Source: Membranipora membranacea (lineage: Eukaryota > Bryozoa > Gymnolaemata > Cheilostomatida > Membraniporidae). From it: a stretch of DNA of 64,000 bases. The translations under genes were made by a program, and so were the position numbers. Under the pieces are notes generated by a model that saw only the letters and a program-made list of their open reading frames with translations, ran no database searches and was not told the origin of the DNA. Positions 45,200 to 56,779 of this stretch are shown in pieces; within the stretch, counting starts at the first letter, position 1; the number at the start of each line of letters is the position of its first letter. The DNA is taken from NCBI GenBank assembly GCA_914767715.1, contig OU612065.1:7440001-7504000 (forward strand), given 5' to 3'.

Positions 45200-46631
45200 T
45201 CTACCCCTGGAAGAATGATCTCTATAAGTGCAGTAGATGGATATGATATTTATTGATATTGGGCGAACCTGAGAATTAAGGCCCTGAAGATATAGCGGTG
45301 TTTTCTAACCATGAATCTAATCATGAACTATAAAACTTGTCAAATAAGTACCCTGTCTCTATCATTTTATCTAATCAATGCTGACTTGATTTGCCTATTA
45401 TGCTATTGTCAACTCATGCTAAGTTGGATTCCGTATTTATTCCCTACGGGTTTTACTATCTTGAAGGTCTATCCTTGTTGGTCCTATCCCAGTGTTGTGT
45501 TGCACCATCCATGTGAAGATCTATGAGTGTGGCGAGGTCACACGTTATCATCTGTGTTGACAATGTCAGTTATCAATCAAACCTACTGTTTTCCACATAT
45601 GAGTTTGTTGGATAAAGATGAAGTTTATTTATTAATCAAATGCAATAAATTATTCACTTAAAAAATTTAGAAATAACATGTATTTATTTCTTACATTACT
45701 GGCATCATTGATATAGATGTGCCTATTGTTGATGCTCCCCTAGATTATCCACCTGTTCAAAGCTAAGATTCCAGCTACTTGATTTTGTAATGATGTGCTA
45801 TCAGAAACTTATTGAGATAGTTGAGTTTAATATGATAGCCAATGAGATAACACAGATGTTATTGCAAGGGACACTTGTATTGTGATGGCTGACCAGTCTA
45901 CAGACAACTGTCACGTCTGACCGCACCGACATTAAGTATTTTAATATTGTGCAACCAAGATATTTTCTGGGAAGACCAAGCTTATTGGCAATAAAAAGGC
46001 ATTTAGAAATATTGTTTGTGGTATTGGTACAACTAAACTGTTTCTCGTAATAACAATAACAATCTCTTAACTTTATTTTTGAAAACGTGAATATCCTGAG
46101 AATGATCAAGGGCTAGGTGGAATTATGCCCACGGTCGTTCCTGGTCAAGGATAATCTTCTTATTGCTAAAGACAGATTTTTACGCAGACATAGGAAGTGC
46201 CATGTGTATGTACATGTGAGTTATGCACCTATAAATGGCAAAGAAACTACAATGAGTTGACTTTATCTTTGCCGTCATCAGACAATTGATGAGCCAACCA
46301 AAACATGAAAAAGTAATCTCTTATGGTACTTGCAAAATTAAGGATCTCTTTAGCTTCACCTGGCAGTGGTCAGCCAAAAACATTTTTAGTTGTATTTATG
46401 GTATGGTTATAATGTTGCCTTTTCCTGTAAAAGTAGTATTGCAACTTCTCTGCTGCTGATCCCAACTGCATTGGGAGTTGTGAGATAGTTATAGCAGACT
46501 GAGAATTGACTCCTTTGGATTATTTTAATTGCTGCTTTATTCAAACATCGTCAAAATTATCAATCAGATAAAAATGAACAAGAAATATTATATAAAGATA
46601 TCTCAAAATCATAATCCGTTGGGTCTGCTTA
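45200..46631. other. Convergent intergenic region, GORASP2 / serine protease
   Basis: Contains both 3'UTRs. A plus-strand AATAAA follows GORASP2 at about 45643-45648 and is a plausible polyadenylation signal. Minus and plus frames near 45311-45526 and 45801-46109 have no support. Confidence 0.5.
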
Positions 46632-48722
46632 TTAGTTCATGGCCATGTTCTCCTGGATCCATGTGTTGAAGTAGGAAATTCTGGTGTAGACACTTGGGTA
46701 TCCTCTTGTGGTGCATCCTGAGATACCCCAGCTGGTGGCTCCGGCCAGGTATGGTATGCGGCTGACGTAGCAGACGAGGGGACCACCTGAGTCTCCCTGT
46801 GAATAGAAATGTACAGATTTTGTTTATTGGACGACGAATACAACTCGGTGTCAGCTGGTAGCTTTTTTGTCAAATTCTAGTAATACCATTAGTTTTAGGC
46901 GCTCAAACTTCTTAACTTAGACTAGCAAAGCACTATTTTTATAATCAGCAATATAGAAAGCAATGTATGAAATTGATCCCTTACGTTGCAGGCACCGGTG
47001 TTTCCATTTTCTACGCAGATGTGTCCATCGTTGATGTAGTAGCTTCCCCATGCTCGTGCGCAAGCAGACTGAGTTCTGATGTCAGCTTGGAGTTCCTGCA
47101 GAACGGTTCTATCCTGGCTTCCTTTAACGGGACAAAAGATCATATTTGACATTATAAAAAAAGAAATGAAAAAACATTTATAGTAATATACCACAGATCA
47201 GAATCATCTTGTCTCTAAAAAGCTCCAGATATACTGTCCATATTAGTTATTTGTGAAAATTGATCTGGTTTACCAGGTGCTACCCAAAAATTCTGATATC
47301 ATACCACACTGCATGGAACCATGCGGGAATCATGTGAGGCAGTAAGGTGATACCAGATACTATAGGTGTACATCATCCATTGCTGATTTATCATAGAACC
47401 AAGAAAAACAATGTACATGTATGTAGATAAAATGTTAGTAAGAATTAAACAGCAGCCTAAAGTTATCTCTTACTATAGTTATGCTGTTTTTCAGATTAGA
47501 AAAAGTAGATGGATATGCAAGAGAAGATTTACCTTGGGTCAGTCCCCATCCAGTGATATAGCAGTTGTTATTTCCCTCAAAGTCCATTCCCATTGGTGCA
47601 ATATTGATTGCTACAGCCTTGCTGTTCAGGGACATGGGTCTGCTGACCTTCAGTAGAGCAATGTCATTGGGGAATCCAGCTCCGTTTCCGTTATACCTCT
47701 CGTGCTATTTTTCAAGAAAATAATAGCTTGTAACTGGCGTTCTCAGTACGAAATTATAGCCAAATACATACCAGGGTGCCGGTAGTGGCATTTTATAATC
47801 AACTGCCCCCACACCCACAGGACCAATTACCTAGCTTTTGCAGCCAGTCATCTTTGAATTCTTAGAGAAAGATACATGTTAAATCGTATGACAAATTAAA
47901 TTGACGTAATGATAGTATGGTGTCATAGTATTTAGAGAAAGCTAAATCGTTGGTACATACCATGACAATTTTGCTGATGCTGTGCTTTACTTCGGATTCA
48001 TCAACGTTCAGGTCATGTTCAGCAATAGCCACTGACAGCTGGCTTGCTAAGGATCTACAAAAAAAGAACAAAATTTTGTAGGTTGGTCGTATGTTTACGT
48101 GACAAAGTATGTCAAGTAATTGATGGTATTCAAGCAATGTGAATTATTTGAAATCGCTTTACATTGGTTGACATGCCATCATGGACTGCTAATGTCTCTA
48201 ATGACCAAAGTTCTCCGATTGGAAATGATGACCTACCCATCAACGCAATGAGCGGCGGTGACTAGCCATTGTTCAGCAATAATTGAAGCTCCACAGATAT
48301 GACTTCCTCTGGATTCTAGAGATGCCTGCCATGGGTGGGAATGCTCTTCAGCTTCAGAACCTCCCACAATCCTTGGCTTGGATGGTACTAAAAATTAAGT
48401 TGTTGATTCATGTGATTGGTCCAGGGTAGGATATGCAAGGTTGATGGCAATGGCAAATGACCTTGCTCATGTTAATACTGATTATTGCAACTTTACTATA
48501 ATGTCATGGTTTCAAGCTAATTGTAGTGATCAGTTTCCAAGCTGCTCTTTTTTCGCTATATAATTATCCAATTCCAAGTATCTGGAATTGCCTCTCCATA
48601 TGAACAAAGTAGTGGAGGCATTCAATTCAAAATAACTACAATTTGTAATGAAATATTATTGTTTTCAACTTACCAGCAAATGCGCTAGAGGCAAGAAGGG
48701 CTACAACCACAAAACTCAGCAT
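46632..48722 (-). CDS. Secreted S1-family serine protease, chymotrypsin/elastase-like
   Basis: Secreted zymogen endopeptidase. Exons: 48722-48674, 48387-48237, 48054-47961, 47704-47533, 47121-46985, 46796-46632; phases agree, 255 residues. Exon 1 encodes the signal peptide ([16 protein letters not shown]). Exon 2 has a short propeptide with activation at KPR|IVGG and the catalytic His in TAAHC. Exon 4 has the catalytic Asp in NDIALL and CYITGWG. Exon 6 starts GDSGGPLV with the catalytic Ser and contains TSWGISGC and [11 protein letters not shown]. The residue six before the catalytic Ser is Gly (sequence GACNGDS), not the Asp that gives trypsin its Arg/Lys preference, so a chymotrypsin- or elastase-like pocket is more likely. 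No extra domains. A TATA box lies about 70 bases upstream of the ATG, typical of a tissue-restricted gene. Confidence 0.95.
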
Positions 48723-48791
48723 GATGGTAGTATGTGTGTCTTCCAGAGTGAACCAAGTGCCAACTGTAGAGATACCAATCAAGGCTTCTCG

Positions 48792-48799
48792 TTTTTATA
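48792..48799 (-). promoter_or_regulatory. TATA box of the serine protease gene
   Basis: Minus-strand TATAAAAA, 70 bases upstream of the ATG at 48722. Transcription starting about 30 bases downstream would leave a 5'UTR of about 40 bases. This is the clearest TATA element in the window. Confidence 0.65.
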
Positions 48800-49226
48800 G
48801 GCTAAAACCCGTGGGAAGAACGCAGCTGAATTTACCACATGGATGGCTCATCCTAGGTCATCATCTCGTGCCTTTCCTAAGGACACCATAAAATTCTGTC
48901 ACATCCAGTAGCTGACATCACTTAATCAGTGATCAAGTAGGACAATAAAGATAACATAAAAAGGCTCACCTAAAGCCAGCTGTCGTAACATCTGAATTTC
49001 TCACAACTAAAATTCAAGTCAAAGTGGATTCCATTTTCTTTAACATAATATGTTGCTAATATAAATATGAAAATTCAACAATTGCATTTCAATACATAAA
49101 AACCAGATTAACAGAGAAAGCAATAACAAAAACAATTAAAAAAGATTACAGGTTGCTGGCAGTAGATCCAGATATCTTGATAAAGTCGGAAATGTTTCAC
49201 GGCATTCATATAGTAGTAGTAGTAGT

Positions 49227-52200
49227 TTACTCTTTGCCATCTGTTATTCCTCCATTACTTATAGCAAAGGTAGCTTCACTTTCCGGCATGTTTGGGCTGC
49301 AAGAATGGCATTTATTATTATAAAAGGTAAGCAAAATAAAAATCAAACTCCGACAGTGTGATACTATACGACACTGAGGGAGTTAATTGGGTAATCTGAT
49401 TTGTGATGATATTTGGTTATCTGAACAGCAAAGGAAAAAAATGATGTTTTTTACAGTTCCAAGGTAAAGGCTAAAATACACATAAATACACATATTTCAA
49501 AACGAGATCAAAGCTATTGATGGTTCATGGTTCTCAGCCCAAATTTTATGGTATTGGATTGCTTTTGAAACTTACCTGTCATATATTTTTGCTATCCTCA
49601 ATTCTCCCCTACCCTTTCTCAACGATATCCTGGTGGTTGATGCGTGGGCTAATATATGACCACCGATGGGCTTTTTGGGATCAGCCTGAAAACTCATGGT
49701 AGCTCCTGGATCTGATGTCATCTGATTGGTGATGAATACAGCTACATTAAATTCTACAATCATAGAATTGTTGGCTGATACCGTTGTTGATATTAATGTA
49801 CAATATTTGGTATGTTGTTAACAAAACAGTCGGCTATTTGGACAGCATATGATACTGGAAAGTCTTGTTATCTTGTGAATATTTTTATGTACCTTCTGAA
49901 ATTTTTTGCAACCTAGATAACATCTGGGCTAACTTTTGCTGCCTGTCGGCTAACTCTCCTCGGCCGCTGAAATCCACTCTGAACAAAGCCATAATGGAAT
50001 CTACGACCTAGAATATAAAAATATATGACTATAACTATTCACATAATTGTTGGAAACAAAACTGTGCTGCTCTGTTTAGCTCAGAATAAATATATTTTAT
50101 ACCCTCAATAAATGGCTGTAAGTTTTAATCAAAAATGCTTGTACGTTAATTGTCAACATCAAGTGAACATTGCAGAGTAAATCAAATACACCACAGTGGT
50201 CTTCCAATAAGAATTAGCTAGGTTTCTGAGCTGAATGCTCAATATCACATTATCCTAAGTGTTGTCTTAGAAGAAAAATACAATTCAATCAGGTGGCAGA
50301 AGATAAATCTGGCTGATCTCAAATTCTCAGAAAAGAACAATCAGAGACCGGTTGTGGCAGTTTTTAAATGAAACTAGTACAATTAATGTGATTCTTTTTT
50401 TCAATCAAACAAATGGAAATGTTTTTATATTGGGAAAATATCTACAATACCAAAACTAACCAGAAGTTTGAAGACACCAGGTTCCTCATGAAACTTAGCA
50501 GCTACAAAATCCAGAAGTTCAAACTGATGTTCACTGGTATATGCTCGGGCATATAAAACATTATCCAGAACAGCATTTTGGTCCAGATTAAATCTGTCTG
50601 CTATATCGCGAAGTCGATCAGGACGGCTGAAGGAGATATGGTTAAGGGAGATAAGCACTGAATCAGGTCCTGGGAAATCTAAGAAAACATTATGGGTACA
50701 CATAAGTTTTCTCATACCGAGCTCAGACTACAAAGCTCAAGGCTGACACTGCGGATTGTGGAAACCTGCAGTCCTGCACCACAAGTCTTATAGTGAAAAC
50801 TGAAAAAATCGTCAACAGTCAGACTATGTCAGACAGTTTTTTAGAGATTGGTCTCAGTTTCAACTTGCATTTATGCGGGGTAATTTCTGAAGCTAAAAGG
50901 ATACAAAGTGTTTTCAGTGTCCAAGAATATTACTTTCCCTCCAAAATATCCATTAGCACCAGGCATCTGTGATGTAACTACAACATATAGAATATTGATA
51001 CAATTATATTGATGCTTTGTTTTAAAAATATAGATAAAACAAAGTTTTTACCTTTTCTTTTATAAAGACAATACAATGTATCTGTGTAAGAACTAACCAC
51101 AGAGGGTATGAGAGAGCTGTGTCTTCCCGGTACGAAACTCCCCAAATACTTCTGTTATAGACATACTCTCCACTCCACCCCCAGTCAGTTTACTGAAAAC
51201 AAGGAGAGGCGTATTTTATACATGGCTTGTATACGATACAGATTAAAGAGTTACACTAGATGTGAAAATATTAACTAGAATTTAGTCTGTTAGAGGGTGA
51301 CATCACGTCAGAGAGCACCAATTGGGGAGTCAATGGAAAGTTATGAGGTTGAGTAACTATTAGTTAGCCTTATTATCTATTATATTTATATGATGCTGAA
51401 ACAAGCAGGGAGGGTGAAGTTTGATCCAGTTTGATCCACACAATGAGTTGTGCTCCCTCTACTGGAAAGTGCTCCCTCCCACTGGGGAAGCGGCATGTTT
51501 ATCAGCAGGATGTGGCGCATCTCCAAATGCAGGGATTGAAAATTGATGAAGGTAAGGAGTGTCCCACACTCTCCATATTAGGCAAGGATAAGATGTCCGC
51601 TAACAACACCTTAGAATACAAGAAAGGAGTTTACTCACTCTAACTCTGCGCTGCCGGATGATATCCTGAACACTGTCTTCCTTTTGTCTGCAAACTCCAG
51701 AGCAGTGCAAAAACCACCCTCCTAGAAATTTCAATGAAAATATTTGGTGAAGTATTTAGAATCCTGTAAATTGGTGGCCGAATTTTAAAAAGTCTTTTTA
51801 GCAACAAAAATGTATGGCCCATAGCCTCGTCATGCAGCCAGTAGAACAAAGAAAGTGGCCGCCTGTCAAGGCTACATAGTACATAGCCCATTATAATTGC
51901 TCACAGACCTTATATCAATTGTGAAGACAAGTTAAAAACTTACCCCAGCAATTTTTGTACATGCTTCTTTGATTTTCTCCATTTTTGTTTCAGATATTCC
52001 CTTTATAGTGCAAAGCCTTTTCCGCGTTGTCATCTGAACACCCTGTTATGATCATAAATTTAAACACGTGATATGAGGATATATTGAGAGAAAAATAGAA
52101 AACAAGCCGAGACACCAGTTATAGCATCAGCAATGCGTAACATTGTACATTCTAATTTTGTTCTGAAATGTTCTGAGCTGAAAAAAAATGAATCTTTATT

Positions 52201-55200
52201 TGTAGCTAGTCTAACACTTTATCCTTAGTTCATAAATGATATTATTATCACAATCAAGAAGTTCAGCGTTTTCAATAAATTGTATAATTTGTGAAAGATA
52301 TTGTAGACATGGCTTATTTATCGTCTGCACTATTATAACCTAACAAAGAAATGGTCCTTCAAATCAGTAGGGGTTGAAAGCTGATTCTTCTCAAGCCAGG
52401 CTATCGTTTGGTTGATTAAAAATCGAATGTCTTATCACTCGCCCATCCCGAGCCGGCGAAATATTAGTGCCTTATTGGCGAGGCCGCAATATCTGCGCCA
52501 ATTTGCTCTCTGTTTGCAGGCAGGTCGGAGCACACCTGGGCCAACCGATCCCCAGTAGAAGATGGACTGCAGTGGGATTCGAACCCACAGCCTTCAACAC
52601 TTGTGTGTTGAAGTTCGGCGCTCTAACCAACTGAGCCACCTCCTACTCCGACGTAACCATTCTGTCTGAGTGATCCACCCATTGTAAAATCCAAACAAAC
52701 AGAGCTATAAAGCAGAAATCCATGGTGTAGATTTTCAAATAACACATCCGAGATTTGAGAGTAGATGGTAGCATTTTGAGGGCTTTAACCTTAGGCAGAA
52801 CATGGCTTTAACTAACCTTCACTGTACATATTCCAGCTTGTTTCAACTTCTTTAAATCAGCAGCATTCTTTGAAATAAAAAAGAACAATAGTTGAAGACC
52901 ATTTAATACCATATCATCTGAAAATAGTATCATTGATGCCTAACTTTATTAAAACTCGTGAACTAAAAGCTATGGTTGATAACTGAAGATTTACGGTTCC
53001 AAAGAGCATTCAGCAAAATCCATAACCAAAGCAATATGCTTTGTGCATACAATCCAAACCATACTCACAATGCCATGGTTCTGAAGGAGGTCAATATCTT
53101 GGAAGAACGATTCCTGTAAGAGAATAAGAGTCGCCGTATTAACATGTATGTAGGCCTATATGTATGCATACATGCATGTATCATGTATGTATGCTCCTTC
53201 TTCTTCTTCTTCTTCTAGTGATGTGCTAATGGTTTTCAAGCCATATAAACGCACAATTACATTTACATTTTAAGGTGGTGCGCAAGAACAAAGTGGGTGC
53301 AGTGAAGGTTCGCTCGACAGCAGATGGTGAAGGGTGCAGGACGTGGTTATGTTGACATTCTGCTGCCGATTGCCACGGCTTAGAACCGGGTCTTCATCTC
53401 CACTTGAGCAGCTGAGCGGAACTGCACAAGGGTCGGTACCATCAACAGCGTAGGAGGTAGACTATTCCATAGCCGGATGGCTGTCGGGACAAAAGCGCAC
53501 CTGTACGCGTCGATTGCGGTGTGTGGCTGTATAAACCTGTAGTCATGGACTGGCGATCTATGAAGCTGTAGTTGTGTCGGATGAATGTCCACGAGGTTGT
53601 GTACAATGCGGTACATCATCATCAGTTTGGCAGATTTCCTCCTGGCCTGAAGGGACTCCCAGTTGAGACGAGTGAGCATTTGAGTAATGCTGCTTTGTCT
53701 TCTGTAGTCTGAGCAAACAAACCTAGCCGCCTTTTTCTGGACAGATTCCAGTTTGTTGGTGTTCTTGGCAGTGTACGGGTCCCATACACTGCAGGCGTAT
53801 TCTAGCTTGGTTCGCACCAGAGTCTTGTAGCTCAGATCTTTGATTTCCTGAGTACACCGGTAGAGGTTCCTCTGAAGGAAAGAGAGCTTGTTGTGGGCAG
53901 CAGTTGCAGTGGCTTGGATGTGCTCATTCCATGATCCGTCCTTGCTGATAGTGACACCAAGGTAGGTCACCTTGTCAGTTCTCAGTAGGTCGGTCCCACG
54001 GATGGAGTAGTGGTTAAGAATCGGCACTTTCTTCTTCGAGATGGACATGACTTCACATTTCCCTGGATGGAAGGCCATACCCCACTCTTTCTCCCATCGC
54101 AGTAGACCATCTAGATCTTCTTGTAACAGGTCGCAGTCAGCGTGTCTGTCAATCGGTCTATATATCAGGGCGTCATCGGCAAAGAGACGAACATGAGATG
54201 AGTTGGTTGCGTAAGTAGGTAGGTCATTGATGAATAGGAGAAAGAGAAGCGGTCCTAGCACACTCCCCTGTGGAACACCGGAGGTGACTGGTGAACTCTC
54301 GGATGACTTGTTCTCAATGACTACTTCCTGGGTACGGTCTGAGAGGAAGCTAGAGATCCAGCGGTGCACTTGCTTACTAATTCCATATGAGTGGAGTTTG
54401 TGGAGCAAGAGATGATGTGGCACACGGTCAAATGCTTTGGAGAAGTCAAGTAGAATGACGTCTGTCTGCTGCCTCCTGTCGAGCCATCTCATGAAATCGT
54501 CGGTGGTGAGGATGAGCTGGGTTTCACAGGATCGTCTGCTGCGGAAACCATGTTGTGCGTCGTTCAGTATGCTATGGTCTGATAAATGTTGCATAACCTG
54601 GCTGTACAGAATGTGCTCCATTGCTTTGCATACGAGTGATGTTAGAGATATTGGTCGATAGTTTGCTGGTATGCTCGGGTTCCCCTTTTTGAAAATAGGA
54701 GAGACCTTAGCATGTTTCCAGTCCTGTGGAATCACTCCTTGGTCCAAGGAGGCTTGGAACATGACCTGAAGAATTGGCGAGATTGACGGTGCCAATGTCT
54801 TCAGGAGAGTTGCAGAGAGGTTGTCGGGACCATGAGCTTTGTGGTCTTTCAGATCTTTCAATAGCTTCTCGACGCCTTGACATGAAATCGATATCGGTCT
54901 CATTTCAGGATGGCTCCAGGTGATCGTAGGCAAGGGCAGTGATGTGTCAGAGGAGAAGACAGAGCTAAACTGATTGTTTAGAAGTCGTGCCTTTCCAACA
55001 GCATCTGACACAGTCACTCCAGCCGGAGTCGACAGAGAGTTGATGCCAGTGCTGGCCTGCTTCTTACTCTTGATGAAAGACCAGAAGCGCTTTTTGTTTA
55101 TATCTTCTTTTGGGTCGAAGATTCTGTTGAGGTAGGAACTATGGGCGTCCTTGCAGCAATGATTAGATTGCTTTTTCAACAGATTGTAGGTCTCTCTGTC

Positions 55201-56398
55201 AGATTGTGAGCCAGATGACTTCACTCTCTTAAAGGCCCGTTTCTTCCTTCTGCTCATTCTCTTCACTGCTGTTGTCACCCACGGTTGGTGGTGTCGTGAC
55301 GACGAGAGCTTAGATGGTACATGCTTCTCCTGAAGGGCTAGCAGGCCAGTCTTGAAACAATTCCACATTACCTCTATTGGAGTTGTGGTGTTGAATCGGG
55401 CAGCGAAGTCATTGCTGAAGGTCTCTGCAGCCTCTCTCAGGTTGTCAAGCTCTGCTCTTTTCCATAACAGTATCTTCCGTTTGATCGGCTTCACTCTCTG
55501 GACACGGATATTACTCTTTAACAGCACCATGTCATGGTCGCTGAGTCCATCAGTTACTGTACATGAGGTGATCAGCGAGGGCCTGTTTGTGAAGAACAAG
55601 TCTAGGATGTTTTCCCTTCGTGTTGGCTCCTGGACTGCCTGTTCAAATCGGCATGCAAAGGCAGTGTCTAGCCACATCTGGTTTATTGCTGTGGTGTAGT
55701 TGTGGCCTTTGATAGATGATGATGTCCAGTCCAAGTCTGGGAGATTAAAATCACCTCCTATCCAGATCGCTTTTTTCCTGTGTTTCTTTGAGATGTTAAC
55801 TATTGTGTTGGTGAGATCAGTGGTGTAGTCGATATTATTGTCAGTTGGTCGGTATGCTGATCCTATGATCAGGGATTGGTTGTTTGGCATGGCAATTTTG
55901 GCAAAGACTGCCTCAGTTTTGTTGTCAGTTGGGATCTGCTCAGCGACAAGGCTCTTCTCTACAGCAAGTAGAGAAGAGCTCCTTGGTATATGTATGGCTA
56001 ACATACAATTACAACATTGAACATCATCTTCATTCATGATTCTAGTAGTAAATAATGATATTTCATAACATCATAATGAATGATGATAACACTTTTAACT
56101 AACACTAACAGTAGTGTTTGAGTAACAGCAGAGCAAGGAGTCCTTGGTAACAGTTACTTCACTTTTTTTACTTACTTACTAACTAAATTAACTCCACTGA
56201 AACTCTATGCTAACTATCTATCTAATTCTATACAGTACACTTTTCACTAACTAACTATCTTATCTTTCTTTTCTATTATTTATAATATATATATAAATAA
56301 TAATCATAAATAATGATCAATCATAACATACATATACATACCTCATCATCAAATTCTTCATGGTTGATCTCCTCTTCGACCACTTGATCTGCCTGCAT
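49227..56398 (-). CDS. DMC1: Meiotic recombinase DMC1, eleven coding exons
   Basis: RecA/RAD51-family ATPase that performs homology search and strand exchange between homologues in meiosis. Exons: 56398-56342, 53113-53069, 52867-52817, 52042-51944, 51721-51639, 51192-51098, 50977-50905, 50626-50461, 50007-49893, 49753-49576, 49296-49227. Phases agree; 343 residues against 340 in human. It starts [10 protein letters not shown]. The N-terminal helix-hairpin-helix region has [12 protein letters not shown] and [14 protein letters not shown]. Walker A is [12 protein letters not shown], Walker B is [12 protein letters not shown]. The diagnostic DMC1 blocks [25 protein letters not shown] and [11 protein letters not shown] are present, as is loop L2 ([21 protein letters not shown] split about its middle). 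It ends [11 protein letters not shown]51 is excluded by these blocks. Intron 1 (3.2 kb) holds a LINE on the same strand. It is head-to-head with UTP6. Confidence 0.97.
52405..52650 (-). mobile_element. tRNA-derived SINE
   Basis: On the minus strand a tRNA-like head (about 52648-52565) carries an exact Pol III A box (TGGCTCAGTTGG), a paired D arm, and an exact B box (GGTTCGAATCC) in a perfectly paired T arm (GTGGG/CCCAC). The presumed acceptor strands do not pair. The anticodon region is replaced by a perfect 9-bp hairpin (CTTCAACAC/GTGTTGAAG). About 150 bp of G+C-richer non-tRNA body follows to around 52405. It therefore reads as a SINE rather than a working tRNA gene. It lies between DMC1 exons 3 and 4. 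Confidence 0.75.
53200..56040 (-). mobile_element. 5'-truncated non-LTR retrotransposon, CR1/L2/Rex group
   Basis: One uninterrupted ORF of 885 codons (56037-53380) encodes the C-terminal part of an endonuclease ([20 protein letters not shown]), then a linker with many basic residues, then a complete reverse transcriptase ([65 protein letters not shown] with the catalytic Asp pair) and a C-terminal region with [10 protein letters not shown] and AACSVWDP-like motifs. The endonuclease N-terminus, with its first catalytic residues, is missing, so the copy is 5'-truncated. The 3' end is about 180 bases past the stop, in a (GAA)n run near 53203-53217. G+C content is visibly higher than the surrounding introns. 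It inserts in DMC1 intron 1, same strand. The unbroken frame suggests a young insertion. Confidence 0.9.
53380..56037 (-). CDS. LINE endonuclease-reverse transcriptase ORF (partial endonuclease)
   Basis: Coding part of the element above. The reverse transcriptase would copy the element's RNA at a nicked target. All RT blocks are intact, including FADD, but the apurinic-type endonuclease domain lacks roughly its first half, so autonomous insertion by this copy is unlikely. The Met at 56037 is simply the first ATG in the surviving frame, not a proven start. Confidence 0.9.
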   Translation of the reverse strand: MNEDDVQCCNCMLAIHIPRSSSLLAVEKSLVAEQIPTDNKTEAVFAKIAMPNNQSLIIGSAYRPTDNNIDYTTDLTNTIVNISKKHRKKAIWIGGDFNLPDLDWTSSSIKGHNYTTAINQMWLDTAFACRFEQAVQEPTRRENILDLFFTNRPSLITSCTVTDGLSDHDMVLLKSNIRVQRVKPIKRKILLWKRAELDNLREAAETFSNDFAARFNTTTPIEVMWNCFKTGLLALQEKHVPSKLSSSRHHQPWVTTAVKRMSRRKKRAFKRVKSSGSQSDRETYNLLKKQSNHCCKDAHSSYLNRIFDPKEDINKKRFWSFIKSKKQASTGINSLSTPAGVTVSDAVGKARLLNNQFSSVFSSDTSLPLPTITWSHPEMRPISISCQGVEKLLKDLKDHKAHGPDNLSATLLKTLAPSISPILQVMFQASLDQGVIPQDWKHAKVSPIFKKGNPSIPANYRPISLTSLVCKAMEHILYSQVMQHLSDHSILNDAQHGFRSRRSCETQLILTTDDFMRWLDRRQQTDVILLDFSKAFDRVPHHLLLHKLHSYGISKQVHRWISSFLSDRTQEVVIENKSSESSPVTSGVPQGSVLGPLLFLLFINDLPTYATNSSHVRLFADDALIYRPIDRHADCDLLQEDLDGLLRWEKEWGMAFHPGKCEVMSISKKKVPILNHYSIRGTDLLRTDKVTYLGVTISKDGSWNEHIQATATAAHNKLSFLQRNLYRCTQEIKDLSYKTLVRTKLEYACSVWDPYTAKNTNKLESVQKKAARFVCSDYRRQSSITQMLTRLNWESLQARRKSAKLMMMYRIVHNLVDIHPTQLQLHRSPVHDYRFIQPHTAIDAYRCAFVPTAIRLWNSLPPTLLMVPTLVQFRSAAQVEMKTRF

Positions 56399-56779
56399 TT
56401 TATCTGACAGATAATAACAGTGAGTACAGAATTTTATAATTGTGAGCCAAGAGAAGATATTTTTTCTTTACAGCAGAGTAGCAAGAAAGTTGTGTCTTCT
56501 CCAACTAAATCAAAAATGTCTGCTTCCTTTAATAGACATAGTGGATACATGAATTTCTTATCAATCACTATTATACATATCTATTGTTACCGGACAGTGG
56601 AAAATATATATTATCTAGGGTTGGTGTTTTAAGTTCACATCTTGTTGACTCTTTTTCAATTTCCTGTTAAAGAGGCATTTGGGAAAATACATGTGAACTG
56701 AAATATAAACCTCACTTCAGCAATTTGGTTTTCAATTCATTTTATTATCTAACAGTGTCAAACACCTAAGCTCAGCAAG
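56399..56779. promoter_or_regulatory. Head-to-head interval shared by DMC1 and UTP6
   Basis: Only 381 bp separate the divergent start codons of DMC1 (minus) and UTP6 (plus). Both promoters and 5'UTRs must lie here or in UTR introns. No TATA box is evident for either gene. Bidirectional promoters are common for DNA-repair and housekeeping genes; shared control here is an inference. Confidence 0.6.

Noticed and set aside
52565-52648. Functional tRNA gene on the minus strand
   Set aside because: A and B boxes are exact, but the acceptor strands do not pair and the anticodon arm is replaced by a 9-bp hairpin; a SINE head explains it better.
54227-56020. Several plus-strand ORFs opposite the LINE
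   Set aside because: They are antisense shadows of the reverse transcriptase ORF, open because of its higher G+C content.
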